Source: Diatrype stigma
Taxonomy: Eukaryota > Ascomycota > Sordariomycetes > Xylariales > Diatrypaceae
NCBI GenBank assembly: GCA_022225965.2
Contig: JAKJXP020000004.1
Location: forward strand, 124,001 to 188,000
DNA: 64,000 nt
Direction: 5' to 3'
How positions within the stretch are numbered: position 1 is the first letter of the stretch; every line of letters starts with the position of its first letter. The notes under the pieces are model-generated. The model did not search any database, was not told the origin of the DNA, and saw only the letters and a program-made list of their open reading frames with translations. Positions 52,604-64,000 of the stretch are shown piece after piece. The position numbers and the translations under genes were made by a program.

Positions 52604-54083
52604 AAATAATAGGACATCAGGCCACTTAATAAAAACCTGCCAGAAAGCCCAACATTAAAGCAGTTAATATAGCATTATATAACATACATAACCGCAATTT
52701 GCTGGTATTCCCCACAATCTGGGACTACGTACGTACATGCAGAGGCTAAGAAATGCCCCGGACAAGGTAAATCTTTGCATTTTTGACAGGCTGACAGAAT
52801 GGTAAACACAAGATGCTGACGCGATGTTGAGTTCTGGTGGAATCTGTAACTGACGGTGATGTCCTGCTATACCGCCAAGAACTACTTACCCAGGTACATA
52901 TTAATCTACATAACCTACATCATACATGTATGCATAAATCCCAATATGGGGGTAGCTGAGCCCAGCTCAGATGCGCTCGAGAATTCGAGATAGGCTTCTG
53001 TGGTGTGGGGCTCTATCCACCAGCATGGCGATGATTGGACAGAATCCCCACAGCTCTCCCGCACTTTTTTTGCACAACTGGAGCAGGCAGCTCGGTTAGG
53101 TAAACTTTATTACTAGCGCAAGTAGCTAAGCCACCGTGAAAGTGACAGTCTCGGTGGCTCGGAACATTTCAGAGGGCAAGGCGAGAGGGCAAGACTGCCC
53201 AGGTGGTAAGTACAGGCAAGTACGTACATAGGTACAGGCAGTACCTACCATTCCAGGTTGTATCACCCTATGAAATTAAACCTGTCCGTCCTATGTGGGG
53301 CATCCCGTCGTGATGTCGTCTTGAAATTTACAAACCCCTGCCGCGTCTTTTTAAGGTCCGATCCTTGAATAATGCAATTATACTAGAATTAACAAGGGGG
53401 TTTGGGAGGGATTTCTAAGGCAAGAGGCATCGGAAAATTTTATTCTCACTAGCTATCCCGCTGCATAACCCTCCTCTCCTTAACATCGGCTCTTGTCCCA
53501 GTCACAGTTGTAATTTATACGCCAGACGCCAGACGCTAGACGCCAGGCGTCTTCTTTTCTTCCACCTGTTTTCCTCCCCTTTCTCTTCCATATTGTTGTA
53601 CATATACTACCGCTCCTTCGATGGACGTGACCACCTGCAAGGTTTAGATTACACTCATCAATCTCCCAGGCCTCCAGGACTCCAGGAGGTATCTATTCCA
53701 TCAACTGGAAGGGCCGTCTACCTCGCTTGAGCATCAAGGCATTAGGTCATTCGCGCGTTTGCATACTTAAGTAATCACGCTGCCTTGATTTGTTATTCCC
53801 TAATACCCATTTGCACAGTTTACGTTATTCTCATTCGTATACCCAACCTCTTCTTCACATTTATCCATTCAACCGGTCATTGCCTGCGGTACCTCCTCTA
53901 CCTTACGGTCTACCTAACCTAACCTCCAACCGCCTACCTGACTCTGTCTCGGCTCGGATCAACCGTTGCCTACTTCCACTTAGCGTGCCGTACCTATACT
54001 TGGAGGCCCCTTACTTCCACTTCCTAATCTTCTGTGCCGGTTCATTATTGATTTGTTCGACCTCGAACTGCTATAACGTCACC
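52604..54083. other. Intergenic, ERG9 promoter
   Basis: About 1.5 kb. Sequence returns to normal composition. CGCCAGACGCCAGACGCTAG-type short repeats lie near 53520-53550, and pyrimidine-rich tracts (53550-53600) suit a fungal promoter. The ERG9 frame is open upstream for about 98 codons (from 53790) but has no ATG before 54084. Confidence 0.45.
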
Positions 54084-55683
54084 ATGGTTGGCCTCAAAGA
54101 CGTCCTCTACTTTACCGTCCACCCAAATCAGCTCCGTGCCATATTACAATGGTAAGATGCTAACCAGCTACTGCCTCGAACCTGTTGGCCGCGTCACGCG
54201 TAGACTAACGAATCTATCATTGTAGGAAACTATGGCACGACCCGGTCCATACCCGCGATCCTTCCAAGGAGCCAGCAAGCCTGCAGTCATGCTTCCACTT
54301 CCTGAACCTGACAAGCCGAAGCTTTTCTGCCGTCATCCAGGAGCTGAACCCTGACATGCTTATCCCTATAGCCCTTTTCTATCTTGTGTTGAGAGGTCTT
54401 GACACGATCGAGGACGACATGACCATTCCCACCCAGAAGAAAGAGCCTCTGTTGCGCGATTTCCACAAGTACATGAAGACGGATGGCTGGACCTTCAAAG
54501 AGAATGGCCCCAACGAGAAGGACCGGGAACTGCTCGTTCACTTCGATGATGTCATCACAGAACTGAATAAGCTGAAGAAGAACTACTACGATATCATCGA
54601 GGATATCACCATCAAGATGGGGAATGGCATGGCAGACTATACCTTGAACGCTGAGTTCAATGCCGACGGCGTGAAGACGGTGGCACAATACGAGGAATAC
54701 TGCCATTACGTTGCGGGTTTGGTTGGCGAGGGTCTAACACGCCTCTTCGTCGAAGGCAAATACGCGAACCCGGCGTTACTCGAGCGGATGGATCTGACTG
54801 AGAGTATGGGTCAATTCCTACAGAAGACGAATATCATCCGAGACGTGCATGAGGATTTCCTTGATAAGCGTCGTTTCTGGCCCAAGGACATCTGGAGCAA
54901 GCATGTGGACAAGTGGGATGATCTGTTCGATCCCAAGTACCGCACCCAGGCTATGTACGTCAGCTCCGAGATGGTGTTGAACGCTCTGAGACACGCCGAC
55001 GAGTGTCTCTTCTACATGGCAGGAATTCGGGAACAGAGCGTTTTCAATTTCGTTGCTATCCCTCAGACGATGGCCATTGCAACCCTTGAACTCGTCTTTC
55101 AGAACCCCAAAATCTTCGACAGTCATATCAAGATTACAAAAGGCGACGCGTGTGCGTTGATGATGCGCTCTACGCAGAACCTGCAGGTTGTCTGCGGCGT
55201 ATTCCGGGAATACGCGAGGCGGATAGCGAAGAAGAACGACCCGAGGGATCCAAACTACCTGGAGATCAGCGCGGCATGTGGCAAGGTTTGTGGCTCTTTG
55301 ATCCGCTTTGAAGACGACGCAGTAATGCTGACGAAATGTTGTATAGATTGAACAATTCATCGAGACCCTCTTCCCAACCCAGGACGCGAAGAAGATTCAG
55401 GCCCTCGAAGAAGCCAAGAAGGAACAAAAAGAGGCCACTGCAGACTTCTGGGACGCGCTTATGTTGGTTGGTTCTGTGGTGCTTGCACTGCTGCTTGTCT
55501 CGGGAACTATGGTATGTCGCCCCTCCACTTTCAAGATTGATCGTTTTACTGACGGGTGAACAGATTGGCTTGGCCTGGTTTATGGGAGCACGATTTGACA
55601 TCGTCGGCAAGCAGTTGATGAACATTACAGGCGGAGACGTGCCGGCGCCGAGCGTCGAGCCGATAATGCACGAAGAATTATGA
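54084..55683 (+). CDS. ERG9: Squalene synthase
   Basis: Four exons (54084-54151, 54226-55285, 55347-55511, 55564-55683) give 470 aa. The start sits in an excellent context (GTCACCATGG) and intron 1 splits Trp23. Squalene synthase condenses two farnesyl diphosphates and reduces presqualene diphosphate with NADPH, the first committed step to ergosterol. Diagnostic motifs: DTIEDD (82-87, first Asp-rich Mg site), ADYTLNAEF and [20 protein letters not shown] in the active-site region, and NIIRDVHED (225-233, second Asp-rich site). The C-terminus has the ER tail anchor, [17 protein letters not shown] followed by [11 protein letters not shown], split by intron 3. The length is normal for fungi. It is a single clear copy with no sign of damage. 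Confidence 0.97.
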
Positions 55684-58076
55684 GCGGTGTGTATAATGAA
55701 CCCTTGTATCATTTGGCATGGGCACGGTCAACAGCCCCAACGGAATGTATTGATGAATGGAACAGAATAATGTGGGTGGTTCATGCGTTTGTATATGGAG
55801 CTTGAAGGCCTTGTGTGTATATTTCGGGGCACAGAGCTGATGAGCATGCGGGTAAGGCTTGCTACTACTACCTGAGCAGGCCGTTCGACGTTACGCTATG
55901 ATCTTTCACTAATATGAACTTAATTTACGTTTCTGCTGTGGTGTCGTGCCATGCCATGCGTCTGCGTGATGGTTGCTGGAGAGGAGAACGGAAGCCCATT
56001 GGAAGGAGAAAAGACGAAGAGAAAAACGCACGGATGTCAAATTACAGTTCAGTCTATTTTCAATGACTGTGGCTGTGCCGAGAAGTGCTGAAATCAAACC
56101 ACAACATCGCGAGTAGTACCAGGCCCAACGCGGCTTGTAGGCACGTGGCGGCTTTGGGGTCTCATTCCTATCGAAGAGAGATTCCGCCGTGGCGGATCGC
56201 GAACATTCCTACTATAGCCATACCTATTTGCCATTTACCTGCTTTTTCTTTTGATATGCTCTGGCTTGACAGATGTTGTCCAACTATATATACTATACAT
56301 ATCTGGTTTGCTGTTTAGTAATGGCCAAGATACACTCTCATGTGGAGTTGCTCTTAACTACTACCGTCCACTATTACTATCTTATATCATCGTACATATA
56401 TATGTATGAGCTCACGCTGAGATGCGCTGCAAATGGATGTATGCAAATGATTTCCATTTCTGCGCTTACGAAACATCGCTTATGCAGCATATGGATCTCT
56501 CCACTGATGTGAGTCGAGGGCGAGAAACCATAGTTCGATCAAATACTATATAATACTTCACATATGCTTTGCTCCCGCTTGCAGATCTCCAACTTGGTTC
56601 AATACGCGCACCCTTATGAAAACTCGTAGTTACGTATAGTTGCGTAGGGCCATCATATAAGCAGTACGAATGCTCACTGTGGTCTGAGAGATTGTGATGC
56701 TGGCTGTTTCATGGTCCTCAAAGCCGGTCCGCGATCTGTATGCGATATGATATCAGAATAATAACTAATTACTTAAGTATACGATGCAGCAAGCAGCCTC
56801 ATGGAAGAAAGGGGTTTGAAAGAGACAAGCGGTGGTGGGGCAAGGAAGGGGAATGGAACGAAAGAAGCAAGGGATACAAGCCCTAGGCCCCCCGGGCGCT
56901 TCGCCTCGCTCAGCGTCGTTTCGGTTTCATCTGCCACGACCCCCGCTTGCTTGCAGCGACTTTAACAAGTGGTCGGTCACACACTTGGGTATGTAGGTAC
57001 GTGTTTAACTTTTATATCCCCTAATCTTTGATGGTGATGCATGTGTCTCCCCCCTACCTCCCTGGCAGCGGCCGCCCTTTTCGACTTCACCGCATATAAC
57101 AAGATGGAATGAATCGACCTCCTTGGGGCTCGTATCCTTGTAGCGGATTTTGCAGCCTCTACTTCTCTCATCTTGTCTCATCTTCGATCCATTCATAGCG
57201 GTGTAAGGGCGCATGTATAACTTAACAGGCGGCTTAGCTACATCCACCGTTGTCTGGCTGGCTGGCTGGCTGGCTGCATTGGTATAAAATCTAGTCATCT
57301 GGTTTTGCATCTATGTAGACCGCCAATAACACAATACACAGTATCAGATATTCTTAGTCCTATGTATAAACACCTACTCACGCATGGGCATCGTCATATA
57401 CAGGGACATAGGGATTCACATTATATTCCCCGTCTTGGCCGGCCGGGGATGACTGTTATGATAGAATTTCTCGATCAAAACGAGGACGACGCTACTTATC
57501 ATGTGGGACGAGGGTACTCGGTTCATTATGTACGTTGCATTGCTGGATGTGTAGCCGATATAAGCTAACTCTCCGATGGAAAATTGCTATATACAATGAT
57601 GGAAATGGACTGCCTGAGATTTAACCACGATTGCCGAGATAACTGGTATCCCTCCAAACCGAAGCGCCGCTGATGGCCACCAAAGTTGAACACAGGGGGG
57701 ACCCTTCTCCCAACAGGTAAGCTCGTCCTTCGGGTATTCACAAAATATGCCCAGGGACGTAAGCATGATAGATAACGTGCTCGCTGAGAACTCCTCGCTA
57801 TGTGGTCAAAAACAGATGTCTTAGATAACTGTATGACATGAAGACCGCCCCTTCCCACTTGCTTTAATATCAAAACCCGCGAGGAAGCATCGGAGCCCAC
57901 TTCAGCCGCATATGCTTATTGTTCTGTCTTGTCTCCAGACCCATCGCTATACAAACCAAGTTGTGAAAGCCACAAGATCGTTGGGAAGCCGAAGGGGGGG
58001 ACGAGAAGGAGAGAAGGGAGGCGAAAGCCCAATGTGAGAAAGAGAAGCATGGTGTTTTGTCGCTTGGCTGGTTTGT
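55684..58076. other. 2.4-kb convergent gene-poor region
   Basis: It lies between the ERG9 and subtilisin stops. It holds a GGCT tetranucleotide run (57254-57276) and a GC-rich patch (56880-56915). Several open frames under 115 codons overlap on both strands and show no motif. No gene supported. Confidence 0.4.
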
Positions 58077-59677
58077 TTACTGGCCGCTGTTGTTGTTGGC
58101 GATGGTGGTGGTGGTGCCCTTGGGGCCACCCTTGACAGCCGCGCCCGTGCCGGCGCCAATCTCCTTCAACCGGTTGGAGACGGCAGTCACGTCGGTGAGG
58201 CCCTCGAGGGCCATGATGTAGGCGGCGAGACCGGCGACGTGAGGAGATGCTGCACATACGAGTTAGCCTTCAGCGTCGGGGGATTTTGAGGGGAAGGAAA
58301 AGAAAAGAACAAAGGGCAGCAGAGAAGAGACAAGACGAGAGTAACTCACCCATGGAAGTACCGCTCAGGACCTCGCTATCGGTGTTGCTCTTGATGCCAA
58401 CGGACTGGACGTCCACGCCGGGGGCGAAGATGTCGACGCCGGCGCCGAAGTTGCTGAACGAGGCAATGGCGTCGTTGGTCTGGTCGATAGCACCGACGGT
58501 GATGGCGTTGGGGGCCGAGGCGGGGCTGTCGTTGGCGGCGTCCTGGGCCTCGTTGCCGGCCGCGACGACGGGCACCACGCCGGCCTTGGCGATCGCCTCG
58601 ACCGCCGAGTTGATCGCCTTGGACTTCGGCCCGCCCAGCGACATGTTCATCACCGCCTTGCCGGCCCGCCCCTGCGCCGCCGCGTCGTCCGCCACGAACT
58701 GCAGGCCCTGCAGCACACCCGCGTTGCTGCCGCCGCCGTCCGCGCCCAGCACCTTGACCCCGATCAGGTTCGCCTTCTTCGCTACGCCGAACGTCGCGCC
58801 CGCGATCGTGCCCGACACGTGCGAGCCGTGGCCGTTCTCGTCGTCGTCCTGGTGGTTCCGGAATCGTTAGCATTTCACCTTTCTATCATATGCTGCCGCC
58901 GCGGCTTCACATGCACCACATGCCTAACCCCCAAACCCAGAGGGCCAAGCAAGGGGGAGGGACTGGAGTCAAAGAGCACATGATAATGAGGATGCTTGGT
59001 TTACTTACGACGTCGTTAACGGCGTTGAAAGCCAGCGTGGCGCGGCCCTGGAACTCCTCGTGCGTGGTCTTGATGCCGGTGTCGACGACGTAGGCGGTGA
59101 TGCCCTCGCCGGCGGAGTCGTCGAAGACGTAACCGGCGGTGCCGGCGGCGGCGTGGCTGATGCGGGCGAGGCCGTTGGGGGCGTTGTTCTGCATCTGGAG
59201 GGCCGAGGCCTTGACGTAGGTGTTGGCCTCGACGTACGAGACCATGGCCTCGGCGTTGATGCTGTTCATCATGAGGTCGTCGGCGTCGAGGGCCATGGCG
59301 CGCCACCCGCTCATCGAGAAGGTGTTGACGCCCGTGGAGAGCGCCCGCTTGCCGTCCAGGCTGCGCTTGCCCAGGTTGCGCTTGGCCACCGTCGCCTTGA
59401 CCGACATCTGGTGCGCGTCGATGTCCTCGTCCGCGAACGTGCTGTTGTACACCACGATGTACGAGTTCGGCACGATCTCCTCGTCCTTGGCGTGGCTGTT
59501 GGCGATGAAGACGCCCAGGCCCGCACCGGGCTGCTTCGCCGCCTCCGCTACTGGTGGTGGCGACGCTACTGCTGCTGCGGAAGACTGAGGAGCCTCGAAG
59601 GGGGTGGGGGCAGCCTGTGTTGTGGTGAAGGCGAGCGCAGCCAGGCTGGCGACGATCGTCGTGAATCTAGGAGCCAT
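58077..59677 (-). CDS. Secreted subtilisin-like serine protease (S8, proteinase K type)
   Basis: Three exons (59677-59009, 58845-58350, 58249-58077) give 445 aa. The signal peptide is [23 protein letters not shown] propeptide of the I9 inhibitor type follows ([11 protein letters not shown] through [11 protein letters not shown], about residues 70-155). The catalytic triad is complete: Asp199 (VVDTGI), His229 (GHGSHVSGT) and Ser387 (SGTSM-ASPH, split by intron 2). NMSLGG and [10 protein letters not shown] are the substrate-binding and oxyanion segments. The mature enzyme should be about 280-285 residues, normal for this family. It would be an extracellular, broad-specificity alkaline protease. 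The propeptide is preceded by an unusually Ala/Pro-rich spacer (about residues 22-60). Confidence 0.95.
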
Positions 59678-59959
59678 CTTGAACCGAAAGTTCTTCAGGG
59701 AAATTTTCTAGGCGTTTGACTAGGATGCGGTATCCTCCTCCTCTTGTGCCAGACAATTCGAGGTAAATCTAAACCGGTAAAGTGATGCCGCTTTAAATAG
59801 GCAAAAATACAAGTGAAACAGTCAAACGAGAGACGTTGAATAGAAAATGCTTGGTGGTGAGCAGGATGCGGACTTGGGTGGGAAAAATAGAGCACTGCTC
59901 TTTTTTGTAAATAAGAAGTCGCAAAAGGGAATGGAACTGGTAGGTTGACAATAATCGAT

Positions 59960-59990
<31 letters not shown>

Positions 59991-60284
59991 CTGGGTATCG
60001 GAGGCAACTAATAACTTAGGGGACTGTAAACAAAGTGTACAGTAGGCCGTCGCGATAGAATCGAATTGTAGAACAGCTACCAGGCTACCACCAAACAAAG
60101 TGGGAAAGAATAGAAATAAAATAAAGCGGCTTTACTGGAATGGATCAACCACGAAAGAGAGGGTCGATTGTACAATGAGAGGGAGACAAAGAGGGAAGAA
60201 GATGAAGAAGTCTCGGCGCTCTCCCGCACCTTTAAAGATCTATGGCGAAGGTCGCTTGTGGTATCTGGGTACCGCATCTGCTAA
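59678..60284. other. Intergenic, protease promoter
   Basis: About 600 bp upstream of the protease start, including ten copies of TTG at 59961-59990. Confidence 0.45.
59961..59990. repeat. TTG trinucleotide microsatellite, 10 copies
   Basis: A perfect run of ten TTG units, about 285 bp upstream of the subtilisin start codon. Confidence 0.95.
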
Positions 60285-60584
60285 TCATCCAAGATCACCC
60301 TTTTCCAGGGCCCCCGAGCTCCTCTTGCCCTCTCTAGGGCCCTCCCCAGGGGCAGCGGTGGTACCTTGCACCTTAGTCCGTACATCGAAGATCTTAAAAA
60401 GCTTCTGCAGCCCACATCGGCAAGCATCAAAGATGCACGAGATGGCTTGATGAGAGTTCCCGCAATGGGCATCGTATAGGTTGATTGGGCCAGGTGATTG
60501 GCCCTCGTCCGGAACCAGGGGATCTTTTGCCGCCAAGTCAAACGTTCCAGCCCCTGGACCGCGCCGTAGATCCACAATGCACAC
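60285..60584 (-). CDS. Possible small protein, unrecognised
   Basis: An ATG-to-stop frame of 99 codons with coding-like codon use. The stretch CGLQKLFKIFDVRTK and the GEGPREGKRS region look protein-like, but there is no signal peptide and no family match. It lies about 610 bp upstream of the protease gene on the same strand. It may be an exon of a larger gene or chance; no flanking exon was found. Confidence 0.25.
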   Translation of the reverse strand: MCIVDLRRGPGAGTFDLAAKDPLVPDEGQSPGPINLYDAHCGNSHQAISCIFDACRCGLQKLFKIFDVRTKVQGTTAAPGEGPREGKRSSGALEKGDLG

Positions 60585-61719
60585 GGGGAAATCTCAAGGG
60601 CCCACCTGTTTTGACCCCAGACCAGCACCAGACGCAGGCCTTGTCAGAAACTGGCCGATGAGGGTGAACGCGACAGATATTAATAATTATGGCTCAAGAC
60701 GAGGCAGCACATCGTTGACAAGACTAGTTAGTTGTTCTCTGGTAAACAAGTTTATGATCACAGGTGATTGACACCAGCAATAGACGGCGCCAGTGAACGA
60801 TGATCAACTATATCTCCGAAGAAATCGGCTCGGTCCTCGGAGGATACGTATGATCAGGGAAGACCAGGGTAACTGTCATGCTTGGGTCTTATTACTAGGA
60901 CATGGTGGAGATAAACTAAATCAGCATTAAGAGGAGGCTGAATTGCGGCTCAAAGTCTCCTGGTTACCTAATCTGGCTTCATGTCAGCTAGGTAGGTAGT
61001 TACCCTGATTCGTCTTGCCAAAGGCATCAGGCAGGTAGTCAATACGAACTATATGTACTTGGTAGACCTTACTTAGTGAGCAATGAGGCTGCAACCTACA
61101 TGATGACGGGCATGCTGAGACAGCGGTTACCTGTCAGGCCTGTGTATGCCCGAATGTGATATCAGTGTTAAGGATCAATCAAGGTCGGTCGCACCATTGA
61201 CCAGCCTGAACACTATCTCGGCAGATTACGACGCCTTTAGTTATCATTTAGGCAAGTAGTGTAGCTTCCAGGGCGCTCCAAGTAGAGAGCAATAACGCTC
61301 TGATTGCTGTGTTGGGAATGGCCCCAGGGACCAGGACAGCCTCCTTCGTACCATGCCTGGAATTTCCGGCGGAACGTTCGATTTGGGAACTAGGGCCAGC
61401 TACCTACGGTTAGGACAACAGCGTATTATACCAGCAGTAACTATATTACATACTAAGTACCTGTTAACACAACACATAGTAGATATAAGCGCAGGTTCAA
61501 CAAGCGTGCAAGGCTGTTCCCTCTTGTTGACCTCTAATTATTAGATAATTGGCAACAACCTGGATTGATATCAGACCACAGGCCGAACAATAGACGGGGA
61601 GCTGGTGAAGATCTGTGAGCTGAGACTAAGGTTTAAGGCCGATCACGTAGTTGATTATCAAAGATTTGCATTGGGATCAAAGACCTCTCAGGAGCACACA
61701 TTCTTTGCAAACCACAGCA

Positions 61720-61751
61720 GGCTGGAAGGCTGGCAGGCTGGCAGGCTGGCA
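61720..61751. repeat. 8-bp tandem repeat, 4 copies
   Basis: GGCTGGAA is followed by three copies of GGCTGGCA. Confidence 0.85.
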
Positions 61752-63012
61752 GGGCGCATCAACTGCAAGCTGGGATTGTAAGCTGAGAACATTAAAGAGG
61801 CAATCACCGGCCTGCACTTCCAGGACCCAATGTAAGCCCCACAGTCTAGAAACCTACCGGTATGAGAGTCTCCACCCATTTCAAACTGGAGGGGCGTTTC
61901 ATCTATAGCCACGTCTGATTGGCTTATCGGTAAAATAGGAGTTGGTGAAACAACAAAGCAACACCACTGGAAACAACTTGGGATGAGAGATGTTGCTCTG
62001 CTTATAACTAAAATAGCAACCGATACGTCAACGACAGTACGAGCTCTTCCTGTGCGTATTGGCAGCATACATATAACAGTATATACTCCCCATAACCCCA
62101 ATTACCATGTCGGTCTCTCGGTCTCTGATAGAGGTCTAACAAGGCTCTGGAATACCCCAATCACAGATAATGTGTTACCCAGGTCTCTGATACGTCTCAT
62201 GTACAACTTGGATGTATCAAAGTTGCCATATTGGTAACCTAGATGTCCCATGAAGTTGTTTCAAGACTGAAATCTCTCTGAAAGGCATAGGCCATATTAA
62301 CGTATCTGCAATGCAGAGTTGTAAACAATCTGGAAGGCCAATTCTTCTAATCCTGCGATATCAGATATATTGCCCAACTCCCATGCCTCACATCCATATT
62401 AGTAGTACTCGCGGTGACAAGGGGATACCACAATGTCAATCTGGTATATACCAGTAACTACCTAATTAAGAGTTTATAAGCTGAACCTGACACCAACTCT
62501 GGCAGGGGACAAGTTTAGACTACTATTTGCTCGTTCACCTGGGCAACCATCGAACTGATACACGATCTTAATGGGGGTCTTGATCTAGGTATAGCCCGCG
62601 TGGTGACAATATGGTGGAGGATTTCGAATTCCAACTTGCCATGAAGCTACGGGAAGGTTTATTCTTTCAAGGCTGGTCAAGGAGGCTGAAGGCAAAGGCA
62701 CGGATCTAATATAGGCTCATACCTGTACCCGAGAAGAGCCACTATATAAGCTAAAGATTAGCTACATTGGCAATCTACATTGGCAATCAACATATGAGGA
62801 TCATGTTACGAAGTAAAATGCTTAGACTCAGCATATACCCTTCCTATAGAACTGACCCAAATGACATGCATCCTGTAACTATGGTAAACTTGCATGCAAG
62901 ACACACCAGCCAGCCCATGGGCTTGATACACAACTCGGACAGCTGGCAACTGACAGTTTGAGGTACATACCGCAACATACGGTATGGCATCACTTGGCAG
63001 TGCCCTCAAAAG

Positions 63013-63044
63013 GCTGACTCAAGGCACTTAGACCTTGAGTCAGC
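63013..63044. repeat. Perfect 12-bp inverted repeat containing TGACTCA / TGAGTCA
   Basis: GCTGACTCAAGG and CCTTGAGTCAGC are exact complements around an 8-nt loop. Each arm contains a 7-bp AP-1/Gcn4-type site. It is not near any called gene. Confidence 0.7.
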
Positions 63045-64000
63045 ATGTCTTGTCAAACCACCTCCAACGGCTGAATGACTTGTTGCCCGCACGTGTAACT
63101 CGAAAATTTCAAGGTATGGCCACTTATCTGTCTACAATGTAATCCACATAACGTATATATCACAGGAAGCCATCTCTCCACGATACAGAGCCTGGGCATG
63201 AAAATGGCGGCAGGCCTATACGATCTCTCGATGTGCATATGTATGTATGCAGTTAGGTAGTAACTCTGCTCTACCTACTTCTTGTACTGCGATTCGCAAG
63301 TGAAGCCGACGCTCCGTCTTACTGATAACTTGAAAACCTGAGAGGTTGTCTGCATGTAATCTGCAATCCCCGATGCGACCCACCACAGTCTAAGACTTCC
63401 CGCCCGCTCAGCCAGTAGAACGGGCGCTGATTCGCTTCCTTTCGGCGGCAGCCACCGTTGCCACCGTGGCATGGCGAATGAGAAACGGGCGTGGGCTGTT
63501 CCATGGCAGGAGGATATTTCGATATTGTGGCTTGCCAGATCGCAGTGTATTGACAACAATTTGTCCACATGTGTAGCATTTTTCGGCATGCCATGCAGGC
63601 CTTGAAGAGCGGCACGGAAGTCTCGTCACAGAGCACCGTACACACATCAGATCCTTTTTCACGTACCTAAACTTTCCATATTGGTAGACCAATTTCCGGT
63701 GTTTGCCGGATTTAGACTTTTATCTACATAGGTAGCCTTTTGGATGTTTTGGAGGGAATGGTGTTGCTGAAGGGGAATGTACAAGCGTCTATGCGAAGCG
63801 GCAGCTAAGTGGTAGGCATTTGCTCTTATGAATATTTTAATACGACCTTACCTGCCAGCTAGCCTACCTACCTACATAAGCAGTGTCATAGGTATGTAAT
63901 AAGCCAGAAAGTAAATGGATGGACCCTTACGAAGAATTCCCGGTTCATCTACTTGCCCGTATCCAATGAAAAAACAGAAGTTGCAAATTGTATGTATGTA

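Larger units (their letters stand above)
60585..64000. other. 3.4-kb gene-poor right end
   Basis: No supported gene. It contains an 8-bp GGCTGGCA array (61720-61751) and a 12-bp perfect hairpin with two AP-1/Gcn4-type sites (63013-63044). All three minus-strand frames are open for about 100 codons across 63275-63692; one of these may be a relic exon. A 137-codon minus frame (61688-62101) has no recognisable motif. The composition is not RIP-like. Confidence 0.4.

Noticed and set aside
53790..54083. In-frame open extension upstream of ERG9
   Set aside because: It contains no ATG, and the ATG at 54084 has a near-perfect context and the conserved fungal N-terminus.
61688..62450. Possible degenerate LINE reverse-transcriptase tail on the minus strand (a YGCEAWELG string)
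   Set aside because: Only one short weak resemblance with several stops; no YxDD or endonuclease motif visible.
63275..63692. Overlapping ~100-codon frames in all three minus phases
   Set aside because: Simultaneous openness in three frames argues for composition rather than coding, and no splice chain was found.

Overview
The window looks like nuclear DNA of a filamentous ascomycete, most likely a Sordariomycete. The reasons are short introns (about 40-105 nt) with GTRAGT-type donors and CTRAC branch sites, a fungal gene repertoire (ERG9 squalene synthase, an NBS1/nibrin homologue, a fungal rhodopsin-domain protein, a proteinase K-type protease), GC-rich coding DNA set in AT-richer intergenic DNA full of TAGGTAGGTA-type microsatellites, and one strongly AT-rich island that looks like a RIP-mutated transposon. 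No organellar, plasmid, phage or CRISPR feature was seen. Gene models were built by hand from splice signals and frame continuity, and family assignments rest on remembered motifs, not on searches.

Layout. 0-8 kb: 3' end of an unidentified gene; UTP11 (-); a small secreted Ser/Thr-rich protein (+); a two-domain GFA/CENP-V-type zinc protein (+); an eight-exon rhodopsin-domain membrane protein (-). 8-18 kb: a 188-bp MITE-like element, a secreted copper amine oxidase (-), a four-exon C2H2-like regulator (-), and a spliced but start-less gene fragment (+) at 16.3-16.9 kb. 18-24 kb: a 116-aa RPEL-repeat protein (+), an unrecognised 437-aa protein (+) and DNA polymerase kappa (+). 26-32 kb: a secreted lysozyme-like protein (+), then three neighbouring, intronless, GC-rich genes, all on the minus strand: an HSL-type esterase, a secreted cyanophycinase-like S51 peptidase and a secreted ACMSD/resorcylate-decarboxylase-type amidohydrolase. 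33-43 kb: NBS1 (+), a cytochrome b5-domain protein of the Irc21/NCB5OR type (-), an 8-bp minisatellite, and a 911-aa coiled-coil protein (+). 45-56 kb: a DnaJ/DNAJ-X protein (-), an NRS/ER-type nucleotide-rhamnose reductase (-), a candidate RIP-mutated transposon near 51.5-52.6 kb, and ERG9 (+). 58-64 kb: a subtilisin-like protease (-) and about 4.3 kb of gene-poor sequence.

Most genes are unrelated housekeeping or secreted functions, and no biosynthetic cluster is evident. The one functional grouping worth testing is the 26-32 kb block, where a wall-lytic-type enzyme sits beside a secreted cyanophycinase-like peptidase and other secreted or bacterial-type hydrolases. That could serve use of bacterial or cyanobacterial biomass, but this is inference. 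NBS1 and polymerase kappa are both DNA-damage genes but lie about 9 kb apart with unrelated genes between them.
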